A DNA stretch of 64,000 nucleotides from CAJXQU01 sp965223825 (GCA_965223825.1 OZ245018.1:682001-746000), one strand, 5' to 3'. Shown: positions 43,594 to 53,232, counted from the stretch's first letter. Numbers and translations: made by a program. The notes: generated by a model from the sequence alone, not told the origin.

Positions 43594-44481
43594 ATGAGCT
43601 TACGTATTCTTGAAATAGTTTTTCCCATCTTTGCGATCGTGATGATCGGTTTGGTCTACGCGCGCTTGTACAAGCCGGATATGACGATTCCGAACCGTCT
43701 GAACATGGATGTATTTATTCCGGCGTTGCTATTTACCGTGCTGACGGAGCAGATGCACGAGGCGGGTTCGTATTTGTCTCTCGCGATCGCAGCGGTCTTT
43801 GTGGTGGTGATTCCGGGTTTGCTGAGTTGGCCTGTTGCACGCTGGATCAAGGTAGATGTGAAAACCTTAGCGCCGCCGATGATGTTCGGCAACGCGGGCA
43901 ATCTTGGTTTGCCTCTGCTCGCGATGGCGTATGGAGAGGCGGCGCTGCCGTCTGCCGTGGTGGTTTTTCTGGTGGGCAATTTCTTACACATATCGCTCGG
44001 CAGTTATTTGTTGGATCAGCATGCGCAGATCCGTCGCGTGTTGTTGTCACCGATGATGATCGCTGTTGGGTTGGCCTTTTCGTTTAGCCTGTTACAGATT
44101 GAAATACATTCGAGTATTTTGCTGCCGGTTGACATGCTTGGTCAGATCAGTGTGCCGTTGATGTTATTTGCGCTGGGAGTGCGTCTGGCCCATGTGGACT
44201 TATCAGATTGGAAATTGGGCTTATTTTCGGCATTTTTCTCGCCGATCACCGGTATTTTAACGGTACTATTGGTGATGCCATTTTTTACCTTATCGCAAAT
44301 GCAACAGGGCGTCTTGTTTTTATTCGGTGCACTACCGCCTGCAATCATGAATTTTATGTTTGCTGAACATTATGATCAGGAGCCGCACCGTGTCGCATCT
44401 ATCGTCTTGATCGGTAATGCCTTTGCCTTGATCTCAATTCCGCTTGCTTTGGTGTATGCTTTACCGAAATTCAGTCCGTAA
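43594..44481 (+). CDS. AEC-family (auxin efflux carrier-like) transporter
   Basis: 295-aa integral membrane protein with ten hydrophobic segments arranged as two five-helix halves. MSLRILEIVFPIFAIVMIG and PPMMFGNAGNLGLPLLAMAYG are characteristic AEC signatures, as is GALPPAIMNFMFAE in the second half. Bacterial members move organic acids or similar small anions; the substrate is unknown here. It lies 20 bp upstream of lpoA in the same direction. Confidence 0.9.
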   Translation: MSLRILEIVFPIFAIVMIGLVYARLYKPDMTIPNRLNMDVFIPALLFTVLTEQMHEAGSYLSLAIAAVFVVVIPGLLSWPVARWIKVDVKTLAPPMMFGNAGNLGLPLLAMAYGEAALPSAVVVFLVGNFLHISLGSYLLDQHAQIRRVLLSPMMIAVGLAFSFSLLQIEIHSSILLPVDMLGQISVPLMLFALGVRLAHVDLSDWKLGLFSAFFSPITGILTVLLVMPFFTLSQMQQGVLFLFGALPPAIMNFMFAEHYDQEPHRVASIVLIGNAFALISIPLALVYALPKFSP

Positions 44482-44501
44482 TTGTTACCTCAAACACTAT
44501 A

Positions 44502-46385
44502 ATGAATAAAAAATACTCTATGGGAAATCAAACTCGTCACTTCGTTATGCTCGCAGTCTTGAGCTTTCTCACTGCGTGTAGCAGCGTACCGGCAGACAAA
44601 AGTGCCGGTATTGAAGACACATCCGGTGCGGTAGATGTACCGCAAAAGAGCAGCGCAGTTACCGATGCGCTACGTCGATATCAAAAAGGGGATTATGCAG
44701 GTGCAGCCTCACAATATCAGCGGTTGGCGAACCAAGCAGGCTCCTCAGGTGCAAGTATAAGTGATCGCTTATCTGCTGCCGATGCATTTGCACGTGCCGG
44801 TCAAAATGCGTTGGCTCTCGATGAGCTGAAAAAGCTTAATGGGTTAGCATTGAATGATCAGCAGCATCTTCGTGCAAAAATCACCGAGGCACAGATGGCG
44901 CTTAATTCAAAGCGGCCACGCGAAGTGTTTAATATGACACCGTCAAATGCCGAACAGTTTTCATTAGATACACAAGTACGTTTGGGACAACTGCGATCAG
45001 ATAGTTGGTTGGCTTTGGGGCGCGATGCAGAAGCAATCATGGAGCGGATCGATATTGATCCGATTATTACCGATCCAGCCGCGCGTACGTTAAACCATCA
45101 GTGGATCTGGAATCAGTTACAGGCGATGCCGCGTGATAATGTGTTTTCTCCACCGTCGGGTATGTCGCAAGATGATGCAGGCTGGTGGTCATTAGCGGCG
45201 ATTGTCAAAAAAGGCGACTATCAACGTGCTGGTCAAAATGAATTGGATATCTGGCGTCAAACCTATCCCGGTCATCCGGCAACTGAGGATATTTTATTCT
45301 TTATTGAGAGTGGTTCGGATGTCGCGACGACAACCTCTCCGCGTGATCTCGCTGATCCAAGTCAAGTACCCTATACGGGCACTGTTTTAGAAGGGACACC
45401 TCGTCAAGTGGCGTTGTTGTTACCTTTATCGGGCGCCTACGAAAAAGCCGGACGAGCCGTGCTGAGTGGTTTCCGTGAATCAGCAGACCGCGCATCGCTA
45501 GGGTATGTGGATTTTAAAGTTTACGACTCAGCGGATCCCAGTTACTCCACAACGATGATCGCTGAAGCGGCGATTCAAAACGGAGCGGAAATGATCGTCG
45601 GGCCGCTTCAAAAAGATCAGCTTGGTGAGTTACTCGCGAAAGGTAACCTGGGTGTGCCGGTTCTTGGTTTAAATCAATTAACGAATCAATCCGGTGATGG
45701 TTTGTTTCAATATAGTTTAAGTCCCGAAAATGATGCGGCTGAAGTTGCTCGTAAAGCAATCGCCGATGGTCGTTATCGAGCGGCTGTATTGGCGTCGCAA
45801 GATGCGATCGGAGAGCGGATCGCAAATGCTTTCATGCGGGAGTTCGAACAAAATGGCGGTAGTGTGATCGCGTATGACGGATTCGCGCCGAATACCAATA
45901 CGCTGAGCCAAGTCGTGAAACGATTACTCCGTGCAGATAGTGCCGATCCGCTTTGGGAAGATGTGCGTAAAGGCACTAACCGTACGTCAAATAGTGATCA
46001 GAAAATCGATATGATCTTCTTTACCGCCAGTCCACGAGATTCACGCATCTTACGACCTGTTGTGCAATTGCAACGCGCGTATGATCTACCCGTGTATTCA
46101 AGCTCGCGAGTGTATGGACAACCGGACCCTACAATGGACGCGGATCTTGAAGGTTTAATTTTTTGTGACATGCCCGTGCGATTACGCAGTGGTGGCGGTA
46201 ACCCATTGCGCGCGATGGGACACGATGCCTATATATTAGTGAACTCACTCGAAGATATGAGCCGAAATCCGGGTGTTGGGGTTCCTGGAGAAACGGGGAG
46301 ATTAAGTCTGAACTACAATGGTGTGGTCGAACGCGAATTAGATTGCGCTGTTTTCCGTAAAGGCCAACCCGCTTTATTAAACTAA
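44502..46385 (+). CDS. lpoA: Penicillin-binding protein activator LpoA
   Basis: Outer-membrane lipoprotein that activates PBP1a. 627 aa; signal peptide ends LTAC (Cys26). Residues ~35-270 are TPR-like helices; the C-terminal ~345 residues form a type I periplasmic-binding-protein fold (QVALLLPLSGAYEKAGRAV, AEMIVGPLQKDQLGELL, LGLNQL). The usual neighbours rsmI, yraN and diaA are missing, so this locus is rearranged. A second in-frame ATG at 44520 is a plausible alternative start. Confidence 0.93.
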   Translation: MNKKYSMGNQTRHFVMLAVLSFLTACSSVPADKSAGIEDTSGAVDVPQKSSAVTDALRRYQKGDYAGAASQYQRLANQAGSSGASISDRLSAADAFARAGQNALALDELKKLNGLALNDQQHLRAKITEAQMALNSKRPREVFNMTPSNAEQFSLDTQVRLGQLRSDSWLALGRDAEAIMERIDIDPIITDPAARTLNHQWIWNQLQAMPRDNVFSPPSGMSQDDAGWWSLAAIVKKGDYQRAGQNELDIWRQTYPGHPATEDILFFIESGSDVATTTSPRDLADPSQVPYTGTVLEGTPRQVALLLPLSGAYEKAGRAVLSGFRESADRASLGYVDFKVYDSADPSYSTTMIAEAAIQNGAEMIVGPLQKDQLGELLAKGNLGVPVLGLNQLTNQSGDGLFQYSLSPENDAAEVARKAIADGRYRAAVLASQDAIGERIANAFMREFEQNGGSVIAYDGFAPNTNTLSQVVKRLLRADSADPLWEDVRKGTNRTSNSDQKIDMIFFTASPRDSRILRPVVQLQRAYDLPVYSSSRVYGQPDPTMDADLEGLIFCDMPVRLRSGGGNPLRAMGHDAYILVNSLEDMSRNPGVGVPGETGRLSLNYNGVVERELDCAVFRKGQPALLN

Positions 46386-46440
46386 ATTTTATTTAAAAGA
46401 ATTAATTTTGTAGTAATAAAACGATCTGAGGAAATTAAGT

Positions 46441-46495
46441 TTGGCGTGACATGTAAGGTGAAAGAAAAGTATTGTCGTCTTGCATGTCACGCCAA
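46441..46495. repeat. Long inverted repeat (17-bp stem) between convergent genes
   Basis: TTGGCGTGACATGTAAG (46441-46457) and CTTGCATGTCACGCCAA (46479-46495) pair over 17 bp with one G-U, the outer 13 bp exact, around a 21-nt loop. No T-run follows on either strand, so it is not a standard Rho-independent terminator, although it lies between the lpoA and acyltransferase stops. It could be a lone copy of a palindromic element. Confidence 0.6.
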
Positions 46496-46520
46496 GTAAG
46501 TATTTTTAAAACGCTAAATA

Positions 46521-48395
46521 TTATTTTAAAAAGGGCTCAAGCTCTTTCGTCAGGTATATTGATCCACTAACCGTTAAATGGCCGTAATCCCACGCTGTTA
46601 GACTATTACCAATGCGATCAAGACATGCATCGTTTTCACAAAAAACCTTACTGCTATCCAAGTAAGAAACTCCCATCTTCTTAGCAAGACTTCCCAAGGT
46701 TTGGTTCATTGTATATGGAATATCAACATTGACATTCAGGCGCTCGGGGAGTGCACGATTAGCATGAAAATAATCGAGTGCGACCTTTGGTAGGCCGTCT
46801 TTCCATTCAGGAACAGAGCCGACGAGAATAATTTTACTTTGAGTACTCTCTTTTAATGTTTTTAACGTCTTTTCAAAAAGATCATAATCTCTCATTCTTC
46901 GGCCCGCGATGACTAAGAATTCAGGATTCATTTTAATGATTTCTTGAATAACCTCAGCATTTAATTCATCACAGGTTGGGCGACCACTAATCTGTCTTTC
47001 AGCTATCGGGTGACAACCAGAAAAATTTCGTTGAACAATATTATAATCATCACCGAAGTTATGCTCGACACCAGCATATAAGTGAGCCGCGTGACTATCT
47101 CCCCAGAGGAAAAGAGTGGGGAGTTGAGTATTAAAATTCTCTTGCTTGCGACATTGCTCAAGCGGGTTTGATTCAAGCATATTTTGTGGGCTTAAATAAC
47201 ATAACCCTTCGCGGTAGATCTTTCGGTAATTCACTTTATCTAATTGTAGTTGTTGCAACAAAGGGAATCGTGATGGAACACCATTGAGGTGGTAGAAGGC
47301 GTAATAAACGACAGAATTTAATATGAAAAATATTCCGAGCATGATAAAAAAAGTTCGTTTTTTGACTGAGCTTCTAAATGGTTTTTCAATGTATAAGTAA
47401 GTGATGATTGAGAGCGCTATAGATAATGCAATAAACAAAACTTTGTCTATATTAGAAAAGTTGTCACCCGCGATCCGAACAAAAGCGAATATGGGAACAT
47501 GCCAAAGGTATAGGCTGTAAGAAATGACACCGATGCCGACGATAGGTTTACTGCTGAGTAGGTTTGAAAAAAATTCCCCTTTCTTCGCAAACCAAATAAC
47601 CAGCATTGCGCCCAGAACAGATGGGACAGTTAAAAGCGAAGGATGTCGAATTTCATCATTCAGAAATAGGACGGAGAGCAAGATTAATAACAAGCCTAAT
47701 GCGGGCATCGTACGATCTAAAAATGCATTACTTAACCGACCGTGTGAATAGGAAAACTTCGCGAGGATAGCACCCGCTAACAATTCCCAACCGCGTGTTG
47801 GCAGTAAGTAAAATGTCGCATCAACATATTTCTCACTGCCGTATTGGGCCATTATTAATGATAATGCGGCAACAATGATTAAAATATTTGCAAGATGATG
47901 GCGGGCGAATTTCCAGATCAACAGCAGGATGATGGGAAAGAAAACGTAAAACTGTTCTTCAACCGATAATGACCAAGTATGCAGTAATGGTTTGAGTTCA
48001 CTGGCTTCGGAAGTATAGCTATCTTCTCGCCAAAACCAGAAGTTTGATCCGAAAGCGAGCGTTGCTAAACCAGACCCCGCGAATTCCTTCATTGCTTTTG
48101 GGAGCAAATAAACCCATGCAAACGGAAGGCAAGCGAGCATGACGGTAAATAGAGCGGGGAGGATTCTGCGGGCTCGTCTTAGGTAAAAATTTCGAAAGCT
48201 AAATGTACCTTTTTCAGCTTCGCCGAGAATGATGTACGTGATTAAGTAACCTGAAATGACAAAAAAAACATCAACGCCAAGAAAGCCACCTTTAAAAGGA
48301 AAGATGTCTTTAAAATGAAAGTGTGCGTGGTAAAAAATTACAGATAAGACAGCGACCGCTCTTAAGCCGTCAATTTCAGGTCTATACTTGATCAT
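46521..48395 (-). CDS. OafA/YrhL-type acyltransferase with C-terminal SGNH domain
   Basis: 624 aa from the ATG at 48395 (MIKYRPEIDGLRA); an ATG at 48428 would add 11 residues. The N-terminal ~370 residues are an acyltransferase-3 domain with ten membrane helices, starting YRPEIDGLRAVAVL and containing FFVISGYLIT and LHTWSLSVEEQFYVFFP. The C-terminal periplasmic SGNH/GDSL domain has LFLWGDSHAAHLYAG and the DYGHLT Asp-His motif. Such fusions O-acetylate surface polysaccharide or peptidoglycan. The target is unknown; nearby EPS genes suggest a surface glycan. Confidence 0.92.
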   Translation of the reverse strand: MIKYRPEIDGLRAVAVLSVIFYHAHFHFKDIFPFKGGFLGVDVFFVISGYLITYIILGEAEKGTFSFRNFYLRRARRILPALFTVMLACLPFAWVYLLPKAMKEFAGSGLATLAFGSNFWFWREDSYTSEASELKPLLHTWSLSVEEQFYVFFPIILLLIWKFARHHLANILIIVAALSLIMAQYGSEKYVDATFYLLPTRGWELLAGAILAKFSYSHGRLSNAFLDRTMPALGLLLILLSVLFLNDEIRHPSLLTVPSVLGAMLVIWFAKKGEFFSNLLSSKPIVGIGVISYSLYLWHVPIFAFVRIAGDNFSNIDKVLFIALSIALSIITYLYIEKPFRSSVKKRTFFIMLGIFFILNSVVYYAFYHLNGVPSRFPLLQQLQLDKVNYRKIYREGLCYLSPQNMLESNPLEQCRKQENFNTQLPTLFLWGDSHAAHLYAGVEHNFGDDYNIVQRNFSGCHPIAERQISGRPTCDELNAEVIQEIIKMNPEFLVIAGRRMRDYDLFEKTLKTLKESTQSKIILVGSVPEWKDGLPKVALDYFHANRALPERLNVNVDIPYTMNQTLGSLAKKMGVSYLDSSKVFCENDACLDRIGNSLTAWDYGHLTVSGSIYLTKELEPFLK

Positions 48396-48411
48396 GAATT
48401 TGCATGGTCCT

Positions 48412-48443
48412 ATAACAAAATTGCCCACATAAAAGTGGGCAAT
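48412..48443 (-). terminator. Terminator after slyD
   Basis: ATTGCCCAC (48420-48428) and GTGGGCAAT (48435-48443) are exact partners around a 6-nt loop. On the minus strand the tail reads TTTTGTTAT, so it ends transcription of the gene pair 49669-48476 before the acyltransferase. Confidence 0.82.
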
Positions 48444-48475
48444 AATACTGGAATCAATTTACAGGATCGAGCAAA

Positions 48476-48958
48476 TTAGTGCTCGTGACCACCCGGTCCA
48501 TGCACATGGCCGTGGGTTAATTCTTCTTCACTTGCTTCGCGTACTTCAACGACAGTTACATCAAAATGAAGTGTTTTACCTGCCAGTGGGTGATTACCAT
48601 CAACGATCACTTGATCATCTTTAACTTCCGTTACGGTGACCACATTCACGTGACCTTCAGGTGACTGACCTTGAAACTGCATACCCACTTGAATTTCAGC
48701 TTCCGCAGGAAACATTTCACGCGGTACGGTTTGAATTCTTTCGAGTTCGCGTTCGCCATAGGCTTCGGCTGGGCCAACAGAAACTTGTAATGAGTCGCCC
48801 GCTTCTTTATCGAGAAGGGCTTTTTCCAAGCCGGGAATAATGTTTGTGCCATTATGTAGATAGGCGAAGTTGCCATCTGCAGATTGATCAAGCAGATTAC
48901 TATCATCATCGGTGAGTGTGTAATCGATCACGACGACAGCATTTTGAGAGATTTTCAT
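48476..48958 (-). CDS. slyD: FKBP-type peptidyl-prolyl isomerase, SlyD family
   Basis: 160 aa. FKBP fold at residues 1-~70 and 125-145, interrupted by the IF chaperone flap (residues ~75-120, QTVPREMFPAEAEIQVG). Typical sequence: VVVIDYTLTDDD, IPGLEKALLDKEAGD and GPAEAYGERE. A histidine-rich tail (HGHVHGPGGHEH) may bind Ni2+ or Zn2+, as in E. coli SlyD, though it is shorter. It is 18 bp after a membrane-anchored protein of unknown function on the same strand. Confidence 0.95.
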   Translation of the reverse strand: MKISQNAVVVIDYTLTDDDSNLLDQSADGNFAYLHNGTNIIPGLEKALLDKEAGDSLQVSVGPAEAYGERELERIQTVPREMFPAEAEIQVGMQFQGQSPEGHVNVVTVTEVKDDQVIVDGNHPLAGKTLHFDVTVVEVREASEEELTHGHVHGPGGHEH

Positions 48959-48976
48959 GTGTGGTCTCGCGGTTTG

Positions 48977-49669
48977 TTAATTAGCAACCGCACCATACAG
49001 GGTTTGCCTTAGATGATCAAAATTTCGCGGTGCAACGTATTGAAAAACCTCTTTTTCACGCTTATTCGTATTGAGAGTGATAGCGACACCGCGATCAGGG
49101 TAGAAGTAGCTGATTAAATTATCGCTATCGGTGAAGCGATCATCCGTCTTGCCAAAGTGAGAAAAAATCATTTCTTCATTTAACTGGACTGAGACGGGCG
49201 AATAGGTAATTGCCAAAATGCGTTTGCTTAATAATATTTCCTGATCATTGATCGATAGCGATAATTCGTATGAACCTGTCGGCATGGGTGATCGTTTAAT
49301 CGCACGTAATTCCAGATCACGTAACGTTTTTTCATCGACATCCAACGTTAGTATTAAATTTGAAATTAACCCGCCTAGATTAATACGTTCAAATAACGCT
49401 TCTGCTGTAAGACTGTTGTCCTGATCACGAAAAAGGTGGACTTGAACTTCACGCGCAATACGTTTATCCACTTCGGCCAGCGTACTATGATCCAATTGGA
49501 TTCCAAACACGCTGGATGTGCCGTCGGCATGCAGGCTGATCTGCCAAGGTAAATGCGTAATTTGGTTTGTATCACCGGGCTTGCGATCGGCTGAAAAATA
49601 AAGCGCGGCGAAAATACCGGAAAATAAAAGAACTAACCCAAGCAAAACGACAATAAAATATTTTTTCAT
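48977..49669 (-). CDS. Conserved membrane-anchored protein of unknown function
   Basis: 230 aa with an N-terminal helix (IVVLLGLVLLFSGIFAALYF, residues ~5-25) and a ~200-residue predicted periplasmic part. Segments such as ITHLPWQISLHADGTSSVFG and LDHSTLAEVDKRIAREV resemble uncharacterised gammaproteobacterial proteins, but I recognise no enzymatic motif. It starts with KKYFIV after the ATG and is followed by slyD after 18 bp, suggesting co-transcription. Inner-membrane anchoring is inferred from the uncleaved-looking helix. Confidence 0.75.
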   Translation of the reverse strand: MKKYFIVVLLGLVLLFSGIFAALYFSADRKPGDTNQITHLPWQISLHADGTSSVFGIQLDHSTLAEVDKRIAREVQVHLFRDQDNSLTAEALFERINLGGLISNLILTLDVDEKTLRDLELRAIKRSPMPTGSYELSLSINDQEILLSKRILAITYSPVSVQLNEEMIFSHFGKTDDRFTDSDNLISYFYPDRGVAITLNTNKREKEVFQYVAPRNFDHLRQTLYGAVAN

Positions 49670-49864
49670 TTGCGCATTATAACCGAGCCAAGATCATGAC
49701 ATAGAGTAATGAATATCAATCGATCCGATCTGAAAATGTTACAACAGAGAATGAAATTTGATTGAATGCAAGGCCGTATTGGAAAGCTGTTTAGTGAAGA
49801 CAAAACAGAAACTACATTTGAAGTTCTTGCAGCAGGGAACCACAAAGAACGATTTTATAAGAGC

Positions 49865-49888
49865 CCAACACCGCAAAAGCGGTGCTGG
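49865..49888 (-). terminator. Terminator-like hairpin after the cold-shock gene
   Basis: CACCGC (49869-49874) and GCGGTG (49879-49884) with AAAA between, extended outside by C-G and A-T pairs. The minus-strand tail (GGGCTCTTATAAAA) is only moderately U-rich. Confidence 0.55.
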
Positions 49889-49915
49889 ACTAAATTCATG
49901 TCAGCTTACTAAGAT

Positions 49916-50122
49916 TTAGATAGCTTTAACATTGTTTGCGCAAGGACCTTTTTGGCCTTGGCCGACTTCGAATTCTACTTCTTGGCCATCATTAAGTGTT
50001 GCGTAGCCGCCACCATTTTTAATTTCTGAGTGGTGAACGAAAAGGTCTTTACCACCTTCTTCAGGTGTAATGAAACCGAAACCTTTTTCTGCATTGAACC
50101 ACTTTACTGTACCTTTACTCAT
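49916..50122 (-). CDS. CspA-family cold-shock protein
   Basis: 68-aa OB-fold RNA/DNA-binding protein. The ATG at 50122 gives MSKGTVKWFNAEKGFGFI with RNP1 KGFGFITPEEGGKD and RNP2 DLFVHHSEI both intact; PCANNVKAI closes the fold. An in-frame start at 50194 would add 24 residues with no similarity. Shine-Dalgarno GAAGAGAA is 6-12 nt upstream. The presence of a long intergenic leader is consistent with cold-induced cspA-type 5' UTR regulation. Confidence 0.95.
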   Translation of the reverse strand: MSKGTVKWFNAEKGFGFITPEEGGKDLFVHHSEIKNGGGYATLNDGQEVEFEVGQGQKGPCANNVKAI

Positions 50123-50487
50123 ACTATTCTCTTCAAATTTAATGTGTTGATTAATCGCAAGAAACTGCGAACGGGCATTATACCCGGTTATCAAGGTATA
50201 ACACCAAGTTTATTCGTTATTCGTGATTCAAGTACGGAAACTCACCTGTTTGGGTGAGCTATTGATTGAAATCAGTCGAACGTTTATCACTTTCTCATCG
50301 TGAATCGATGAAAACGATGACAATTCGATGGTCTTTTTATGAATTTGTATTTTGTGATTATTAATAAAAAACGTCTGTGAAGGGTAGATGGTTTTTATCG
50401 GAATTTGAGAACAACAGTGGGATGACGTAAAAGTAGACCTAAAAGCAAACCAGATCTTTACGTGAAAATGGGTATTCTATTTTGTCT
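50123..50487. other. Leader and intergenic region between cold-shock gene and clpB
   Basis: No gene is supported in this stretch. It contains the likely promoter and long 5' leader of the cold-shock gene, with a hairpin CTCACC/GGTGAG at 50240-50257 (loop of six nt) that would be in the leader if transcription starts farther upstream. Low GC and few GATC sites. A cspA-like thermosensing leader is possible but not demonstrated. Confidence 0.5.
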
Positions 50488-50530
50488 CAAAAACAACCAC
50501 GCTTTGTGGTAGAAATACATCAAAGCGTGG
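50488..50530 (-). terminator. Terminator after clpB
   Basis: CCACGCTTTG (50497-50506) and CAAAGCGTGG (50521-50530) pair over 10 bp. On the minus strand, following clpB's stop by 10 bp, the hairpin is followed by TTGTTTTTGAG, a U-rich tail. Confidence 0.88.
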
Positions 50531-50540
50531 TGAGTGCGTA

Positions 50541-53120
50541 TTAACGTTGCGTAAAACTTAGTTGATCATTCATCATATCAACCAGAATCGTATCGCCAGG
50601 TTGATAGTTCCCGGCTAAAAGATCACGCGCTAATGGTGTTTCCAGATATTGCTGAATCGCCCGTTTTAATGGACGTGCACCGTAAACCGGATCAAAGCCT
50701 GCTTCACCGAGTTTATCGAGTGCAGCCTGGCTAATATCCAATTGAAGATCTTGCTCTTTTAAGCGCTTACGTAAGTGCTCAATTTGCACATCGGCAATCG
50801 CGCGGATTTGCTCTTTCTGTAATGAATGGAACACCACCGTCTCATCAATCCGGTTAATGAATTCTGGACGGAAATGATGCGAAACCGTGTCCATGACCGC
50901 TTCAACCATCGCTGAATAATTCGCGTCGCCGGTCATCTCCTGAATTTTTTCTGATCCAAGATTTGAGGTCATAACGATCACGGTGTTTTTAAAATCCACC
51001 GTGCGTCCCTGACCATCGGTTAAGCGGCCATCGTCCAACACCTGAAGCAAAATATTAAATACATCGGGATGTGCTTTTTCCACTTCATCCATCAAGATCA
51101 CAGAGTAAGGTTTGCGACGAACCGCTTCGGTCAAATAACCACCTTCTTCATAACCAACATAACCCGGAGGTGCACCTATTAAACGGGCGACGGAATGTTT
51201 TTCCATAAACTCTGACATGTCGATGCGCACCATCGCATCTTCTGTGTCGAACAGAAATTCCGCTAAGGATTTACATAATTCCGTTTTACCCACGCCGGTT
51301 GGACCGAGAAACAAGAATGATCCATTCGGGCGATTCGGATCAGATAAACCAGCGCGCGAGCGTCTGATCGCATCGGCCACGGCTTTTACCGCTTCATCTT
51401 GACCGACGACACGATTGTGTAAGCCTTCTTCCATACGCAATAATTTATCGCGTTCACCTTCGAGCATTTTAGAGACTGGAATACCAGTCCATTTCGATAC
51501 GACTTCCGCGATTTCTTCTTCGCCGACTTTATTACGCAGCAATTGCATTTCCTGCATTTCTGCTTGCGCTGCCATATCGAGTTGTTTTTCTAGCGCAGGA
51601 ATGGTGCCGTATTGCAATTCAGACATACGGTTCAAATCACCAGCTCGATTCGCATTTTCATATTCCAAACGCGCGCGTTCGAGTTCTTCTTTAATATGTT
51701 GTGTGCCTTGTAATGCGGCTTTTTCTGATTTCCAGATTTCTTCAAGATCGGAATATTCCCGATCCAGTTTTTCGATCTCTTCTTCCAACGTCGCAAGCCG
51801 TTTTTTCGATGCGTCATCTTCTTCTTTTTTCAACGCTTCACGTTCGATTTTTAATTGGATCAGACGACGATCTAGTTTATCCATTGATTCGGGTTTTGAA
51901 TCAATTTCCATACGAATTCGGCTACCGGCTTCGTCGATCAGATCGATCGCTTTATCCGGTAATTGACGATCGGTTATGTAACGTGTGGAGAGCGTAGCCG
52001 CAGCGACAATAGCTGGATCTGTCACATCAACACCGTGATGCACTTCATAGCGTTCTTTTAAACCACGTAAAATAGCGATCGTATCTTCTACGCTCGGTTC
52101 ATCAACTAAAACTTTTTGGAAACGGCGTTCTAATGCAGCATCTTTTTCAACGTATTGACGGTATTCATCTAACGTTGTTGCGCCAACACAATGCAGTTCA
52201 CCACGCGCTAATGCCGGCTTGAGCATATTGCCGGCATCCATCGCACCTTCGGCTTTACCAGCGCCGACCATGGTATGAATTTCATCGATGAAAAGAATGA
52301 TCTGACCCTCTTGTTTAGCCAAGTCGTTCAAAACCGATTTCAAACGTTCTTCAAATTCACCGCGAAATTTAGCACCGGCAATCAGCGCACCCATATCGAG
52401 TGATAAAAGTCGTTTATTCTTTAATCCTTCTGGCACTTCACCATTGACAATCCGTTGCGCGAGGCCTTCAACGATTGCGGTTTTACCCACACCAGGTTCG
52501 CCGATCAGTACGGGGTTATTTTTAGTGCGACGTTGCAAGACCTGGATCGTGCGACGGATTTCATCATCACGCCCGATCACCGGATCAAGCTTGCCTTGTT
52601 CAGCGCGTTCGGTGAGATCGATTGTGAACTTTTCTAACGATTGACGGTTTTCTTCCGCGTTTGGATCATTCACCGCTTCACCACCACGCAGGGCTTCGAT
52701 TGATTTTTCCAACGCTGTTTTGGTTGCGCCAGCTTCCGATAACAAGTTCGCGATCGGGCTTTTACCATCTTCAAGTGCCGCTAATGGAAACAGTTCGCTG
52801 GAGATGTATTGATCATTACGCTTTTGTGCAATTTTATCAGTGAGGTTCAGCAAACGTTCCAGTTCGCGTGAAACATGTACATCACCCCCAGCACCTTCAA
52901 TACTCGCCATGTGATCTAGCGCTTCGCCGAGTTTGGATCTTAAGGTATTCACGTTTACGCCAGATTGCGCGAGTAAATGCCGCACGCTGCCGCCTTCTTG
53001 ATCAAGTAAGGCCGTCATTAAATGTAATGGCTCAATAAATTGGTGATCGCGCCCCAGTGCAAGACTTTGTGCATCGGCAAGCGCGAGCTGAAATTTTGTG
53101 GTCATTTTGTCAGGTCGCAT
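50541..53120 (-). CDS. clpB: ATP-dependent disaggregase ClpB
   Basis: 859 aa, the length of E. coli ClpB. N-domain (FQLALADAQSLALGRDHQF), first AAA+ with Walker A GEPGVGKTAIVEGLA near residue 205, middle coiled-coil domain (residues ~400-520), second AAA+ with Walker A GPTGVGKTELCKSLA near residue 605, VRIDMSEFMEKHSVARLIG and C-terminal D2-small domain. Cooperates with DnaK to dissolve aggregates. A sigma-32-like promoter lies 30-60 bp upstream, and a terminator follows the stop. Confidence 0.98.
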   Translation of the reverse strand: MRPDKMTTKFQLALADAQSLALGRDHQFIEPLHLMTALLDQEGGSVRHLLAQSGVNVNTLRSKLGEALDHMASIEGAGGDVHVSRELERLLNLTDKIAQKRNDQYISSELFPLAALEDGKSPIANLLSEAGATKTALEKSIEALRGGEAVNDPNAEENRQSLEKFTIDLTERAEQGKLDPVIGRDDEIRRTIQVLQRRTKNNPVLIGEPGVGKTAIVEGLAQRIVNGEVPEGLKNKRLLSLDMGALIAGAKFRGEFEERLKSVLNDLAKQEGQIILFIDEIHTMVGAGKAEGAMDAGNMLKPALARGELHCVGATTLDEYRQYVEKDAALERRFQKVLVDEPSVEDTIAILRGLKERYEVHHGVDVTDPAIVAAATLSTRYITDRQLPDKAIDLIDEAGSRIRMEIDSKPESMDKLDRRLIQLKIEREALKKEEDDASKKRLATLEEEIEKLDREYSDLEEIWKSEKAALQGTQHIKEELERARLEYENANRAGDLNRMSELQYGTIPALEKQLDMAAQAEMQEMQLLRNKVGEEEIAEVVSKWTGIPVSKMLEGERDKLLRMEEGLHNRVVGQDEAVKAVADAIRRSRAGLSDPNRPNGSFLFLGPTGVGKTELCKSLAEFLFDTEDAMVRIDMSEFMEKHSVARLIGAPPGYVGYEEGGYLTEAVRRKPYSVILMDEVEKAHPDVFNILLQVLDDGRLTDGQGRTVDFKNTVIVMTSNLGSEKIQEMTGDANYSAMVEAVMDTVSHHFRPEFINRIDETVVFHSLQKEQIRAIADVQIEHLRKRLKEQDLQLDISQAALDKLGEAGFDPVYGARPLKRAIQQYLETPLARDLLAGNYQPGDTILVDMMNDQLSFTQR

Positions 53121-53154
53121 GTAACAACTCCTGTGAATATTTTCGTTACGTTCT

Positions 53155-53182
53155 ATATAAGGGCAAATAGCGTTTTATCAAG
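53155..53182 (-). promoter_or_regulatory. clpB: Sigma-32-like heat-shock promoter of clpB
   Basis: On the minus strand CTTGATA (53182-53176), 12-nt spacer, CCCTTATAT (53163-53155). This resembles the sigma-32 pattern CTTGAAA-N11-16-CCCCATNT (7-8 of the key bases kept), and lies 35-60 bp before the clpB ATG, as expected for a ClpB heat-shock promoter. Confidence 0.62.
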
Positions 53183-53232
53183 ATCGTACACAAGCATTCG
53201 ATTTTCTGCGTTGCGCCGCTACAATAACCAGC

